From the NCBI GenBank assembly GCA_964556705.1, contig CAZKXX010000133.1, forward strand, positions 1 to 8,171: DNA of 8,171 nt. Direction: 5' to 3'. The position numbers and the translations under genes are program-made. Shown here in pieces: positions 1-6,000 of this stretch (positions are counted from its first letter, which is position 1; every line of letters begins with the position of its first letter). The stretch comes from CAZKXX01 sp964556705. GTDB lineage: Bacteria; Acidobacteriota; Terriglobia; UBA7540. The notes below the pieces were generated by a model that had not been told where the DNA came from, did no database searches, and worked only from the letters and a program-made list of their open reading frames with translations.

Positions 1-555
1 GAACTCGTTGTTGGTCCCGTAGGTTACATCGCAGTGGTAGGCAAGCCGCCGCTCGGCGTCGTCGAGATCGTGGACGATCACGCCCACCGTGAGCCCCAGC
101 AGCCGGTAGATGGGCCCCATCCACGCCGCGTCGCGCCGGGCGAGGTAATCGTTCACGGTCACGACGTGCACGCCGCGGCCCGTGAGCGCGTTCAGATAAA
201 CGGGCAGCGTCGCCACCAGCGTCTTGCCTTCGCCCGTCTTCATCTCCGCGATCTTGCCTTCGTGCAGCACCATGCCGCCGAGGAGCTGCACGTCGAAGTG
301 GCGCATCGCGAGCGTGCGCCGGCCCGCTTCGCGGCAGAGCGCGAAGGCCTCCGGCAGCAGCGCGTCGAGCGGCTCGCCGGCCGCCGCGCGCTCCTTCAGG
401 CGCGCCGTGCGCAGCGGAAAATCGGCGTCGGCAAGCTTCTGCAGCTCCGGCTCGAGCGCGTTGATCTCCGGCAACCTCGCCGAAAGGCGCTTGATCTCGC
501 GCTCGTTCTTCGTGCCGACAATCTTGCGGAGGGCAAAATCGAAAAGTGTTCCCAT
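1..555 (-). CDS. secA: Preprotein translocase subunit SecA, N-terminal part (runs off left edge)
   Basis: SecA is the cytoplasmic ATPase motor that pushes unfolded preproteins through the SecYEG channel. The reverse strand encodes 185 residues with no stop before the edge, so the coding part seen is the start of a protein usually of 800-1000 residues. Residues 1-25 (MGTLFDFALRKIVGTKNERE...) match the usual SecA N-terminal helix. Residues 84-112 hold the motif run MRHFDVQLLGG...HEGKIAEMKTGEGKT, with Walker A GEGKT at 108-112 and catalytic Lys111. TVNDYLARRD (133-142) and DVTYGTNNEF (176-185) are DEAD-motor signatures. The ATG at 555 is chosen because it gives the standard SecA N-terminus; only a weak GAGG lies just upstream. 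It is divergent from the FG-GAP gene. The identification is essentially certain; only the 3' end is missing. Confidence 0.98.
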   Translation of the reverse strand, partial: MGTLFDFALRKIVGTKNEREIKRLSARLPEINALEPELQKLADADFPLRTARLKERAAAGEPLDALLPEAFALCREAGRRTLAMRHFDVQLLGGMVLHEGKIAEMKTGEGKTLVATLPVYLNALTGRGVHVVTVNDYLARRDAAWMGPIYRLLGLTVGVIVHDLDDAERRLAYHCDVTYGTNNEF

Positions 556-598
556 AGACCTCGCGGGCGGGGCCTAAACCAGAAAGCCCAACCGCTCT

Positions 599-604
599 AT
601 TGTA
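599..604 (-). promoter_or_regulatory. Candidate -10 element for secA
   Basis: On the minus strand this reads TACAAT, five of six matches to the sigma70 -10 consensus. It would start transcription near 592 and give a leader of about 37 bases before the secA ATG. No convincing -35 lies at 16-18 bases; the best is a TGCAAA-like hexamer. It is the best promoter candidate in this gap for secA, but only half of a promoter is visible. Confidence 0.4.
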
Positions 605-721
605 CCGCATCCATCGCTGGTTTTTGCATGTCGTGACGGGCAGGCCGCAGGTGCGAGGTGGCGGCCGGAACGCGGGGAAACTCGAAACTCGACGCGCGCG
701 GCCTTTTCGCCGGCGGGATCT

Positions 722-750
722 TTACCACGGAGACACAGAGACAAAGACGG
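722..750. repeat. CACAGAG-type purine-rich dispersed repeat, copy 1
   Basis: The sequence ACCACGGAGACACAGAGAC followed by AAAGACGG is a degenerate, purine-rich short repeat. A related copy in the opposite orientation lies at 4352-4384; about 19 of the first 24 positions agree. From memory, such CACAGAG strings are common between genes in Acidobacteriota, Planctomycetes and deltaproteobacteria. Function unknown. It directly abuts the palindrome at 755-808, so the two may travel as one composite element. Confidence 0.6.
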
Positions 751-754
751 CAAA

Positions 755-808
755 GTCATGCCCGCGAAGGCGGACATCCAGGTGGACCCCCGCCTGCGCG
801 GGGATGAC
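755..808. repeat. Palindromic REP-like element (26-base arms, 2-base loop)
   Basis: The left arm (755-780) and right arm (783-808) are inverted copies matching at 21 of 26 positions, separated by only two bases. Both arms begin, on their own strand, with GTCAT followed by a CCCGCG..AGGCGG core and end in TCCA. As RNA this would form a long, very stable hairpin. The form resembles the GTCAT-CCCGC-GCGGG-ATGAC palindromes dispersed through many GC-rich genomes. No U-run follows, so it is a poor intrinsic terminator; it reads as a mobile REP or MITE-like repeat. Confidence 0.75.
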
Positions 809-978
809 GGGCTGCGGCTCTCGGCTGTCGCGGCGGCGGCAGTATCCCGAGAAAAGAATGGCCACGATCCAGTTGCTCAAAAAAGCGCGACCCTCCCTCC
901 AGAAACCCTCGAATTAAGCCAGCTCTCCGCTCCCGGGTTGACTTTGCCCTATGGTCAGTAAAACAGCGATATCGACCA

Positions 979-1007
979 TTGATAACTGTTAAAAGATTAG
1001 ATAGAAT
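979..1007 (+). promoter_or_regulatory. Sigma70-type promoter of the FG-GAP gene
   Basis: A -35 hexamer TTGATA (979-984) and a -10 hexamer TAGAAT (1002-1007) are separated by exactly 17 bases; each matches the consensus at five of six positions. Transcription would start near 1014, giving a leader of about 34 bases with the ribosome binding site inside it. The surrounding bases are clearly AT-richer than the rest of the gap. This is the best promoter in the window. Inverted repeats around it (951-956 with 974-979; 994-998 with 1005-1009) could be operator half-sites, but this is speculative. Confidence 0.7.
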
Positions 1008-1032
1008 CTCAGCCGGCTCAACACCCTAACCA

Positions 1033-1039
1033 AAGGGAG
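1033..1039 (+). promoter_or_regulatory. Ribosome binding site fixing the start of the FG-GAP gene
   Basis: AAGGGAG lies 8 bases before the ATG at 1048, a good Shine-Dalgarno match at good spacing. It favours this ATG over a GTG at 1081, which has no such site and would give a shorter signal-peptide n-region. Confidence 0.7.
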
Positions 1040-1047
1040 ATGTCCCC

Positions 1048-4000
1048 ATGAAAAGGGTAGCGCTCTCTGGCAGAGTAATCGTGCAAGTAAAGTACTCCCT
1101 GCGAATCATCCCTTTTCTAATATTCTTCGCGATATCCAAGACCGGGTGGGCCCAGGGCTACCTCTACGACCAATCAAGCCTGGCGTTAGGGGAGAAGCCC
1201 ACGGCAGCCATCGCGGCGGATTTCGACGGTGGCGGAATTCTCGACTGCGCTGTCACGAACCAGAACGCCAACACCGTCTCCATTCTTCTCGGGAGGTCTG
1301 ACGGCTCCCTGGGAACGAAGATGGATTTCACCACAGGAAACTCCCCCATTGCGCTGGTGAGCAGCGACTTTGATGGTGACGGGAAGATGGACATCGCAGT
1401 CCTTACCCGCATCTTTGGCCAGGCCGGGACGGTCTCTATCCATCTGGGAATGGGGGACGGCGCGTTTGCCGAGGGGATTGAATATCTGACCGGGACCGAG
1501 CCTTCGGCCATCGTCACGGCCGACTTCAACGGCGATGGCTGGGTTGACCTCGCGGTTGCCAACGAGATGGACGACACGGTCTGGATTTGGTGGGGTCTCG
1601 GCAGTGGTGCCTTCGAGGGTCCATCCTCGGTCCCCGTCGGTTTGAGACCGAGTTCGCTGGCCAGCGCCGACTTAAATGGGGATGGCCGGCCGGATTTGCT
1701 CACGATAAACCGCTTGGGTGGCAGCCTCTCGGTGTTGCTTGGAACCGCGGATGGCACGTTCGACGTGAGCGAGCGAGCTCTGGGCTTAGCGGAAATTTCG
1801 GGGAGGCTGACCCTCGGTGATTTTACCGGGGAAGGTTTCTTGGATGTGGTCCTGCTTGGCTTCCCTAACAATTGGGTCCATTTTCTGAGAGGAAACGGCG
1901 ATGGAACGTTTCAGGATCCGACGACGGTCTTTGTCGGTTCCCAGCCAGTCTTGACCGCGGCCGCGGATTTTAACAAGGACGGAAGACTGGATCTGGCTGT
2001 CATCGGGTTTGACGGGTTCATCCTGGAGATCAAGCCGGGGAACGGAGACGGAACCTTCGGGTCGCTTGGGAATACGGACCTTTCCGGGAGAACCGTCTTC
2101 CTGCTGCCCCTGGATTTCAATCGAGACGGACAGGCGGACGTCGGCATCGTCAATGAAAGCCACGCCTCCCTTCAGATTCTCCTCGGCAACGGAGACGGAA
2201 CGTTCGGCGGCAGCCTCAGTGTGGGATTGCCCGCGTCAGAGTTTGTGAGCCGCGCGGTTGCCGCCGACTTCAACGGCGATGGGAAGCGGGATGTGGCCGC
2301 GACTCAACATACGGGCTCGACGAGCGGATTCGTGGCCGTTCGACTGGGGCAGGGAGACGGGAGCTTCCAAAATGCGCCGAACACGGCCATGGACGCCGCG
2401 GGGGTGGTGGACGTTGGGGTGGGTGACTTCGACGGGAACGGGAAGCCCGACCTCGTCGCGCTCCCCGCGAACACGGGCCGGATATCGGTCTATCTGGGAA
2501 ACGGCGATGGAACTTTCCAAACCCCTGTGAGCGCCGCGCCTCCTTCGGGTGCCGTCCCTCAGCGGATTGCCGTCGGAGATTTCAACGGCGACGGCAAATC
2601 CGATCTCGCCGTGACCCTGTTTGACTTCAACACCTCGCAAGACAAGCTGGAAATACACCTGGGAAACGGAAACGGTACTTTCCAAGCCGGTGGTTCGTTC
2701 ACGCTCGAGGCTTGGGGAGTTCCAAGCGTTACGGTGGCAGACTTCAACCTTGATTCGAAGCTCGACATCGCGGTGACGGTTCAATTTGGAGTTCTCGTTT
2801 TTCGGGGCAACGGAGACGGGACGTTTCAACCCCCGACCACGCTGGAGACGGGCGTTTTGTCCACCAACGTTTTGGTGGCCGCCGACTTCAACCAGGACGG
2901 GAAGGTTGACCTAGCCGTGGGGACGAGCCAGGGCGTCTCCGTTTTCTTGGGAAACGGAGATGGGACGTTCCAACCGCGGATGGATAAGGCTCTGTCCTTC
3001 AGCCCAGAGATGATTACCGCGGGTGATTTGAGCGGCGACGGGATTCCGGACGTTGTCGTTACGCAGGTTGGCCCTGCCGCGTTCGTATTGGTCAGCGAAG
3101 GGAACGGGAACTTCCGCCCCCCCGTCGCCCTCGGCCGGGGTTACGATGCTGCGCTCGGCGACTTCAACTCCGACGGTGTCGGAGATGCGGTCCTGGTTAC
3201 AACGGCGTCCTTTCCCGACCAGCAGGCGTTGACACTTCTATTGAGCAGGCCCACCGTGGGGTTGTTCCCCGCGGCGCTGGACTTCGGAGAGCAGGCCGTC
3301 GGCACTTCGAGCGACACTCGTCCCGTGGAACTTACTAATGCGGGAAACGGCGTGCTCACCCTGACGAGCCTGGCGACAACCGGCGACTTCATGCGGACTC
3401 ATGTCTGCGAGACGACACTCGCACCCGGCACGGGATGTCAAATCAGTGTGGTCTTTTCGCCGACCGCTCCGGGCCAGAGAAGTGGATCGCTGACACTGGC
3501 GAACAATTCCTCAACGAGTCCCCAGACGATCAGCCTGAGGGGTGTGGGAACCAGCTCGACGGCGGACTTTTCCGTGTCCGCTGAACCCGCTTCCGTCTCC
3601 ATCGCCCCTGGCCAGAACGCGAGCTTTACGCTGACGATTACACCCGTGAGCGGTTTCAATCAGGCAGTGACTCTCAGTTGTTCTGGGGCCCCCTCGGGCG
3701 CGACGTGCAGCGTCGAGCCGGCGACGGTTACGCCCGATGGCGTCAACCCTGTCTCAGCTACGGTTACCGTAAGGACGACCGCACCGTCGTCCTTTTCGCC
3801 GAGAGAACGGCCCGGCCCCTCGAGGCCCGACTTTTTGTGGATATCTCTATTCGGCACTCTGGTGTTCGCCGTCTTCGCCTCTTTCGCCCGTCGCGCGACG
3901 CCCGGATGGACGGCGACAAGCCTGGCGGTCCTGCTTTTGTTGAGCCTTGCTGTTGCCGGTTGCGGCGGGAGCAGCACGAACGTACGGAACCCCGGAAACC

Positions 4001-4092
4001 CGGGGACCCCGACGGGCACATACACGCTTACGCTTTCGGGAACATCCGGAAGCCTCACGCGTTCGACAACAGTCAGCCTTGTGGTCAGATAA
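1048..4092 (+). CDS. Exported FG-GAP/VCBS repeat protein with ASH and split Ig-like C-terminal region
   Basis: This 1014-residue protein is predicted to be exported and membrane-anchored; its ligand is unknown. A signal peptide spans residues 1-35 (long basic n-region, hydrophobic core IIPFLIFFAI at 20-29, likely cleavage after GWA35). Residues about 53-736 hold 14 repeats of about 48 residues in the pattern ADFNGDGxxDLAV...LGNGDGTF, which is FG-GAP/VCBS with calcium-loop DxNxDGxxD motifs. Fourteen repeats would make two seven-bladed propellers. Repeats 1 (DFDGGGILD) and 11 (DFNLDSKLD) have degenerate loops. Residues 737-835 are an ASH/HYDIN-like domain with C787 and C797. Residues 840-912 begin an Ig-like domain (C878, C887). 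Then come two hydrophobic helices (929-947 and 955-971), a lipobox-like VAGC972, and a final segment (987-1014) resembling the last strands of the same Ig-like fold. It has its own promoter. Base use looks less GC-rich than the flanking genes. The family is clear; the biological role is unknown. Confidence 0.9.
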   Translation: MKRVALSGRVIVQVKYSLRIIPFLIFFAISKTGWAQGYLYDQSSLALGEKPTAAIAADFDGGGILDCAVTNQNANTVSILLGRSDGSLGTKMDFTTGNSPIALVSSDFDGDGKMDIAVLTRIFGQAGTVSIHLGMGDGAFAEGIEYLTGTEPSAIVTADFNGDGWVDLAVANEMDDTVWIWWGLGSGAFEGPSSVPVGLRPSSLASADLNGDGRPDLLTINRLGGSLSVLLGTADGTFDVSERALGLAEISGRLTLGDFTGEGFLDVVLLGFPNNWVHFLRGNGDGTFQDPTTVFVGSQPVLTAAADFNKDGRLDLAVIGFDGFILEIKPGNGDGTFGSLGNTDLSGRTVFLLPLDFNRDGQADVGIVNESHASLQILLGNGDGTFGGSLSVGLPASEFVSRAVAADFNGDGKRDVAATQHTGSTSGFVAVRLGQGDGSFQNAPNTAMDAAGVVDVGVGDFDGNGKPDLVALPANTGRISVYLGNGDGTFQTPVSAAPPSGAVPQRIAVGDFNGDGKSDLAVTLFDFNTSQDKLEIHLGNGNGTFQAGGSFTLEAWGVPSVTVADFNLDSKLDIAVTVQFGVLVFRGNGDGTFQPPTTLETGVLSTNVLVAADFNQDGKVDLAVGTSQGVSVFLGNGDGTFQPRMDKALSFSPEMITAGDLSGDGIPDVVVTQVGPAAFVLVSEGNGNFRPPVALGRGYDAALGDFNSDGVGDAVLVTTASFPDQQALTLLLSRPTVGLFPAALDFGEQAVGTSSDTRPVELTNAGNGVLTLTSLATTGDFMRTHVCETTLAPGTGCQISVVFSPTAPGQRSGSLTLANNSSTSPQTISLRGVGTSSTADFSVSAEPASVSIAPGQNASFTLTITPVSGFNQAVTLSCSGAPSGATCSVEPATVTPDGVNPVSATVTVRTTAPSSFSPRERPGPSRPDFLWISLFGTLVFAVFASFARRATPGWTATSLAVLLLLSLAVAGCGGSSTNVRNPGNPGTPTGTYTLTLSGTSGSLTRSTTVSLVVR
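1204..3255 (+). repeat. Internal tandem FG-GAP repeat region (14 units of about 145 bases)
   Basis: The repeat part of the gene is visible at DNA level: variants of GGAAACGGAGACGGAACGTTC-like text recur at the end of most units, and variants of GACTTCAACGGCGATGGG recur near their start. Units are diverged, so they are old protein repeats rather than a recent expansion, but the conserved short words could support recombination between units. Confidence 0.8.
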
Positions 4093-4111
4093 GCACTTCC
4101 TCTGACCGAAC

Positions 4112-4127
4112 GGGAAACGGATTTCCC
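4112..4127 (+). terminator. Weak hairpin after the FG-GAP gene
   Basis: GGGAAA and TTTCCC form a perfect 6-bp stem around a CGGA loop, 20 bases after the TAA stop. Only TTG follows instead of a U-run, and the stem is short. It is a possible but weak intrinsic terminator. Confidence 0.3.
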
Positions 4128-4183
4128 TTGTCCGAGTAAGATTGGAACGGGAGTGAAAGACGGAACGCGGTAAAATCCCCATC

Positions 4184-4243
4184 AACTCCCGCCTGCACCG
4201 TCCGCTTGTTACGAACCGGTTCTTCTTTGTCACCTGTCGGGTG
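4184..4243 (+). pseudogene. Probable relic of a REP-associated tyrosine transposase (RAYT) N-terminus
   Basis: Frame 4184 reads NSRLHRPLVTNRFFFVTCRV. From memory this closely resembles the start of RAYT/Y1-type transposases (RLHRP..T.R.FFVT.), which move REP palindromes. The resemblance ends near 4243. The HUH motif and catalytic Tyr expected further on are absent, and no clear start codon or upstream signal remains, so this is a decayed fragment if the call is right. The call rests on a 20-residue match recognised by eye. Confidence 0.4.
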
Positions 4244-4351
4244 CAACGCTGCGGCGGGGGCGTCCTCGAATTTGATGAAAAGCCGCAGAGTGTCAAACGG
4301 CGACACCCTTGGATACCCGCTCCGACACAAACAATAATAATTCTGAACGGC

Positions 4352-4384
4352 TTTTCTCTGTGCCTCTGCGCCTCTGTGGTGAGA
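4352..4384. repeat. CACAGAG-type dispersed repeat, copy 2 (inverted)
   Basis: The plus strand reads TTTTCTCTGTGCCTCTGCG then CCTCTGTGGTGAG. Its reverse complement gives ACCACAGAGGCGCAGAGGCA, a close relative of the copy at 722-750. It sits about 40 bases before the start of the next gene, leaving little room for that gene's promoter. Confidence 0.6.
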
Positions 4385-4426
4385 GAACGTGAATCCCGCC
4401 GCGCCTTCGCGGTATCTTATGAAGCG

Positions 4427-4795
4427 ATGGACGACCGGGAGCTGATTTTTGTTTACAACGCGGACTCTTCGCTCGGGGCGAAGGTGTTCGACTTTCTCCA
4501 CAAGGCCGTTTCGCCCGAGACGTATGAGTGCAACCTCTGCCGGGTCACTTACGGCGTGTTCGCGGAAAAGAAGGAGTGGCGCGAGTTCCTCGAATCCCTT
4601 CCGCTGCGCGCGACGTTTCTCTACAAAGACCAGTTGACGAAGCTCGATCCCGAAGCCGCGCGGACACCGCTGCCTGCGGTGTTTCTGAAATCGCCGCAGG
4701 GCGGGCCCGTGCTCCTCGCCTCGGCGGAAGAAATCAACCGCGCGCGGACGGTGGAAGATTTGAAATCGCTGCTGGCCGGGAAGTTGCGCGCCTAG
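4427..4795 (+). CDS. Conserved hypothetical protein with CxxC motif
   Basis: This 122-residue protein has no signal peptide or membrane segment and is probably cytoplasmic. It opens with a strand-like ELIFVYNADSS (5-15), followed by a helix with HK (25-26), SPETYECNLCRVTYG (29-43) containing C35-x-x-C38, then EKKEWREFLESL (47-58). From memory this YNADS...SPxTYxCxLCxxTYG...EW arrangement recurs in uncharacterised proteins of many phyla. The strand followed by CxxC suggests a thioredoxin-like fold or a metal or redox site, which is inference only. The ATG at 4427 is chosen because the conserved block begins there, although the frame is open to 4241. No Shine-Dalgarno is visible; a TATCTT -10-like hexamer at 4413-4418 could yield an almost leaderless message. 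Another ATG at 4419 is out of frame. It is convergent with the gene at 4952-5992. Confidence 0.85.
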   Translation: MDDRELIFVYNADSSLGAKVFDFLHKAVSPETYECNLCRVTYGVFAEKKEWREFLESLPLRATFLYKDQLTKLDPEAARTPLPAVFLKSPQGGPVLLASAEEINRARTVEDLKSLLAGKLRA

Positions 4796-4804
4796 GTGTT
4801 GGTT

Positions 4805-4830
4805 GCCGGGTGTCGGCCCGGTGCCGGGTG
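4805..4830. repeat. Short direct repeat GCCGGGTG
   Basis: GCCGGGTG occurs at 4805-4812 and 4823-4830 just after the stop of the CxxC gene, with a related TCGGCCCGGT between. This is a minor low-complexity patch at the edge of the next element. No function can be assigned. Confidence 0.4.
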
Positions 4831-4859
4831 CATAGAGGGCGCGCGATGAGTGTGAGGTC

Positions 4860-4963
4860 GTGTCATTCTGAGCGAAGCGAAGAATCCCTGCACTGACAGA
4901 ATCAGTCAATTGCAGAGATCCTTCGTCCCTCGACGCTTTCGGTCGGGGTCCTCAGGATGACAC
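4860..4963. repeat. Inverted-repeat element of the GTCATTCTGAG...GAAGAATC type
   Basis: The left arm (4860-4892) starts GTGTCATTCTGAG and ends CGAAGAATCCCTGCA. The right arm (4911-4963), read on the other strand, starts GTGTCATCCTGAG and ends CGAAGGATCTCTGCA with about 20 extra bases inside. The centre has a small hairpin, ACTGA-CAGAA-TCAGT (4892-4906). Elements of this style are dispersed in many bacterial genomes. It lies between convergent genes, where it could act as a two-way transcription stop, though there is no U-run. Its right end overlaps the last codons and stop of the gene at 4952-5992. Confidence 0.75.
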
Positions 4964-5992
4964 CCTCGGGGGGCAGCCCCCTGCTACATCCTGATTTCCG
5001 CTCCCGACTCCCTTCTTCATCACCTTATCCATCGCCGCCTCCACTTCCGGTCCGCCGGCGAGCAGCCGGTCCCAGAAATCCCACTCGGCGTCCTGGCGGT
5101 CGATGGCGCGCTGTCGCCTGCGCGCGCGCCGCTCGGCGTGCGAGAAGAAACAGAAGTCGAGCTTTCCCTCCGACCGTTTGCGCACCAGACGGCGCATCAG
5201 GCGCTCGATCGCGCCGATGAGCCGGTTGTCCCACCCTCGCAGGCGGTCCTGGTCAATCACAATTTCGAGCAGGAACATGGCGCGGGCGTAAGTGAGGTCG
5301 GGGTTCGGGCCGTCGAGCGGCGCGGCTCTGGAAATCGCGCGACGGAGGTTCCAAGACTGCCAGTAGGCCTCGGCGCGCCACAGCCGCTCGCGGCGGAGCA
5401 GGGCTTCGGCGAGCGCGGAAACGATTTTCTTCTCTTCGTCGTCGGTGGGGGTGAACAGTTGCCTCAGCCATTTTTCGAGCTGCTCGAGCTGGCGCGGGTC
5501 TTGGCCGAGGGCGCGCATCGTCTGGCGGACGGAGGCGGCTCGCAGGCCGTGGCGCAGCGCTTTCAGGCCGATGCGGCGGAAGGTTTCCGGCGTGCGGGCG
5601 GCGCGCGCGCTGGCGGAGTTGGCGCGCATCGCGGCCCGCTGGGCGGGAGTGGGACCGTTGCGCCGCAGCGCTTCGTGGGCGCGACGGAGGTTGGCGGCCC
5701 AGGCGGCGCGACGCCGCCGCGTGCGCCGGAAGTTTCGCCGGCCGGCCGCGCGCGCTTTTCGAAGGTTTCGGAGCGCGGCGGCGCGCCGCGCGGGGGTGAG
5801 CCGCCAGGGCGACTTGCGGGGCGCGCGCGCGGCCTTGCGAAGGTTGCGGAGGTTGGCGGCGCGCTGGCGCGCGGTTCGCGGCCGTCTCGCGGAAACGGCG
5901 CGGGCGCGAGTCAGGTTCAGCCGGCAGGCGGCCAGCTTGCGCGCCGAAAGGGGAGGGCGCGGGGAGGGCGCGTGCGGGGCCGGCGGCTGCAT
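4952..5992 (-). CDS. Arg/Ala-rich repeat protein of the NALKHGL type
   Basis: This 346-residue protein has two parts. Residues 15-150 are extremely basic and contain a repeat of about 25 residues (roughly TPARRAAxxxNLRKARAA); its conserved Asn falls at 26, 50, 76, 101 and 125, and the series ends in IGLKALRHGL (141-150). From memory that last box matches the NALKHGL motif of uncharacterised proteins frequent in Acidobacteriota and Planctomycetes. The second part (about 150-300) follows the same family: a GQDP segment, then an acidic TPTDDEEKKIVSALAEALLRRERLWRAEA helix pair. The basic repeats suggest nucleic-acid binding, which is inference. The frame is open to 6070, but I start at the ATG at 5992 because 5993-6070 contains a TTGACA and AT-rich promoter-like text. 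No Shine-Dalgarno is visible, so it may be leaderless. The tail VSS-stop is encoded by the adjoining repeat. Confidence 0.83.
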   Translation of the reverse strand: MQPPAPHAPSPRPPLSARKLAACRLNLTRARAVSARRPRTARQRAANLRNLRKAARAPRKSPWRLTPARRAAALRNLRKARAAGRRNFRRTRRRRAAWAANLRRAHEALRRNGPTPAQRAAMRANSASARAARTPETFRRIGLKALRHGLRAASVRQTMRALGQDPRQLEQLEKWLRQLFTPTDDEEKKIVSALAEALLRRERLWRAEAYWQSWNLRRAISRAAPLDGPNPDLTYARAMFLLEIVIDQDRLRGWDNRLIGAIERLMRRLVRKRSEGKLDFCFFSHAERRARRRQRAIDRQDAEWDFWDRLLAGGPEVEAAMDKVMKKGVGSGNQDVAGGCPPRVSS

Positions 5993-6000
5993 AGAGAGGC

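Larger units (their letters stand above)
556..1047. other. Divergent intergenic region between secA and the FG-GAP gene
   Basis: This 492-base gap holds no credible gene. Its short open frames translate dispersed repeats (for example AFAGMT and TPACAGMT strings) rather than protein families. From left to right it contains the secA leader and -10 candidate, a GC-rich stretch (about 610-720) in which I see nothing, a purine-rich CACAGAG-type repeat, a palindromic element, another featureless stretch (about 810-935), and an AT-richer promoter region for the gene at 1048. Confidence 0.8.
4093..4426. other. Intergenic region with repeat and transposase relic
   Basis: This 334-base gap carries the weak hairpin at 4112-4127, a probable transposase N-terminal relic (4184-4243), an AT-rich patch (about 4326-4345, ACAATAATAATTC), and a CACAGAG-type repeat (4352-4384). 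The frame of the downstream gene stays open back through this region, but the text there consists of relic and repeat, so the gene start is not extended into it. Confidence 0.7.

Noticed and set aside
34..636. 200-residue plus-strand open frame opposite secA
   Set aside because: Antisense shadow of an unmistakable SecA N-terminus.
600..961. Small plus-strand open frames between secA and the FG-GAP gene
   Set aside because: They run through the repeats at 722-808 and give the typical spurious TPACAGMT-like peptide; no family match or ribosome binding site.
1204..3255. Regular repeats considered as a CRISPR array or tandem satellite
   Set aside because: Units are about 145 bases, diverged and in frame throughout; they encode FG-GAP repeats.
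4241..4426. N-terminal extension of the CxxC protein to a GTG at 4241
   Set aside because: The added residues come from the transposase relic and the CACAGAG repeat, and the conserved block begins at the ATG at 4427.
4085..4909. 274-residue minus-strand open frame
   Set aside because: It translates repeats (ILRFAQND and LCLRS-like strings) and the antisense of the CxxC gene, whose conserved motifs lie on the plus strand.
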